A DNA stretch of 21,876 nt, taken from the IMG/VR virus record IMGVR_UViG_3300025695_000111, positions 1-21,876 of that record; one strand, written 5' to 3'. The translations under genes were made by a program, and so were the position numbers. How positions within the stretch are numbered: the first letter of the stretch is position 1; every line of letters begins with the position of its first letter. This DNA comes from a virus. The notes beneath the pieces were generated by a model that saw nothing but the letters and a program-made list of their open reading frames with translations, was not told the DNA's origin and made no database searches. Below, in pieces: positions 21,176 to 21,876 of this stretch.

Positions 21176-21239
21176 TGCTAGGAATACTCCAAAGGTTTAT
21201 CGGTGGTAGCCTCAAGTCAGGCCACTTAATTTTCGGCAT
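20994..21239 (-). CDS. Possible small ORF overlapping the polymerase start
   Basis: An 81-residue frame that begins 14 bases inside the end of the GNAT gene and overlaps the first 182 bases of polA out of frame. The N-terminus, MPKIKWPDLRLPPINLWSIP, fills the gap between the two genes and resembles short phage proteins with a WPDL...PPINLW motif, as far as I recall. The remainder is Arg/Ser/Glu-rich with no clear fold and may be shaped by polA. AGGA lies only one base before the ATG, a poor spacing, so initiation may depend on termination of the upstream gene. Uncertain; it may be a by-product. Confidence 0.35.
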   Translation of the reverse strand: MPKIKWPDLRLPPINLWSIPSNESNSIRFRDDGAEGEWHHRQQSVPSEEQDSERTLENNRRWRDRRSRAFNLLSQRVRKSR

Positions 21240-21876
21240 TTCCTATGTACTCATGGGAATAACTGACGATATCTCGCGGTGCCCATCCGCCTAGATGCGT
21301 CCTGCCTTTGTCACGCCGCTTCTTCATGTTCTTAGACGTGGGCTTCCACAAAGGTGAGTTATTGCGATACTCGCCCATTCGTGGGTGAACCGTCTTACTG
21401 AAGTAGCGACAACCTTGACTGACATACATTTCAGCAATTGCGTCACTGATGCGTACGCCAATCCCCAAGCCTTGGTAGTCAGGCAACACAACGGTGCGAT
21501 GACCACGGTAGGCATTCTTTACTGTTCCTGACGGGTATGAAATGGCAGATCCAAATCCAACGACATTTGATCCCCACAGGCAGATCCAGAATTTTCCACT
21601 CTTATTGATGTTTTCTGTGAGATAGTGATGCGCGCTGAAGATTGGCCACGCGCTGACCCCACAAGGTAAGAGTTCCAACTCAATTGCGGGACGTCGAAGA
21701 CACCCCCTCGGCAAAAACTTGCCTTGCACTGTGTCAAACACCCAATCAGGTTTAAGCCATTCGATAATGTCATAGTGACACGATGCAAAAACCACATTGC
21801 GTAACCCTTTGTTACGAATGTATCGGCTCACTGCATTAGCACAGGATTTAGCTACGTTACGATCTATCACACTTGT
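21226..21876 (-). CDS. ABC-type ATPase/GNAT acetyltransferase fusion (5' end outside window)
   Basis: The frame is open to the window edge, so only the last 216 residues are seen. The first part (NVVFASCHYDIIEWLKPDWV, then VFDTVQG) looks like the end of an ABC ATPase, with the H-loop histidine in SCHYDI. After LRRPAIELEL comes a GNAT fold with the acetyl-CoA loop DYQGLGIGVRIS and preceding strand HRTVVLP. This matches a family of ATPases fused to predicted acetyltransferases found in archaea and phages; the substrate is unknown. If the gene starts inside the window, GTG 21870 would give 214 residues, but the ATPase remnant argues that most of the protein lies upstream. It precedes polA and may be the first of several genes co-transcribed with it. 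A basic stretch (KNMKKRRDKGR) follows the core. Confidence 0.75.
   Translation of the reverse strand, partial: TSVIDRNVAKSCANAVSRYIRNKGLRNVVFASCHYDIIEWLKPDWVFDTVQGKFLPRGCLRRPAIELELLPCGVSAWPIFSAHHYLTENINKSGKFWICLWGSNVVGFGSAISYPSGTVKNAYRGHRTVVLPDYQGLGIGVRISDAIAEMYVSQGCRYFSKTVHPRMGEYRNNSPLWKPTSKNMKKRRDKGRTHLGGWAPRDIVSYSHEYIGNAEN

Noticed and set aside
1-21876. tRNA or other structured RNA genes, integrase, attachment sites, insertion sequences
   Set aside because: Gaps are too short, no cloverleaf-like sequence was noticed in them, and no integrase, transposase or terminal inverted repeats were seen.

Overview
The window reads as about half of a lytic, tailed double-stranded DNA phage genome with a short-tailed, T7-like (podovirus) gene set. 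Coding density is near total: the longest gap is about 80 bases, and genes are mostly joined by TAATG or ATGA stop/start overlaps. The mix is a Pol I-type DNA polymerase, T7-type endonuclease I, a DUF3310 protein related in its C-terminal part to T7 gp1.7, a monomeric B12-dependent ribonucleotide reductase, a MazG-type pyrophosphatase and a lysis/ejection-protein block on the opposite strand. It resembles marine podoviruses of the roseophage SIO1/cobavirus type (Zobellviridae). That placement is inference from gene content and order; no search was run. A marine alphaproteobacterial host is plausible but unproven.

Layout. Bases 1-12322 lie on the plus strand and form the late block: the tail end of an unseen gene, an HlyC-type lysine acyltransferase, a lysine-poor hendecad coiled-coil protein, a lysis cassette (holin candidate, GH24 lysozyme with a membrane anchor, Rz-like and embedded Rz1-like spanins), a fibrous protein with a self-cleaving S74-type C-terminus, two small acidic proteins, a 902-residue virion protein with an M15-type zinc peptidase domain, and a 1205-residue virion protein. 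Bases 12334-12373 hold a strong hairpin between the two convergent blocks, with its T-rich tail facing the leftward transcripts. Bases 12406-21876 lie on the minus strand and form the replication and nucleotide-metabolism block. In transcription order this is an ABC-ATPase/GNAT fusion (cut by the window edge), a possible small overlapping ORF, DNA polymerase, ssDNA-binding protein, an internal terminator, a Cas4/RecB-like nuclease, endonuclease I, an acidic protein, DUF3310, a 2OG-Fe(II) oxygenase, MazG, NrdJ, an Rmf/CrpP-like small protein, a protein whose 3' end is overlapped out of frame by a DUF1289 gene, and a last small protein.

How it fits together. The minus-strand genes would degrade host DNA (endonuclease I, Cas4-like nuclease), make and protect deoxynucleotides (NrdJ, MazG, DUF3310) and copy phage DNA (PolA, SSB). 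The plus-strand genes build the DNA-ejection machinery and open the host envelope. The most unusual signals are: (i) an HlyC-family acyltransferase directly upstream of large virion proteins that are almost free of lysine (16 lysines in 2573 residues by hand count, one in the immediate neighbour) and free of cysteine; (ii) a paired DnaJ-type zinc motif inserted in the DNA polymerase; (iii) a 130-base out-of-frame overlap that carries the cysteines of the DUF1289 protein; and (iv) a 56-residue Rmf/CrpP-like protein.
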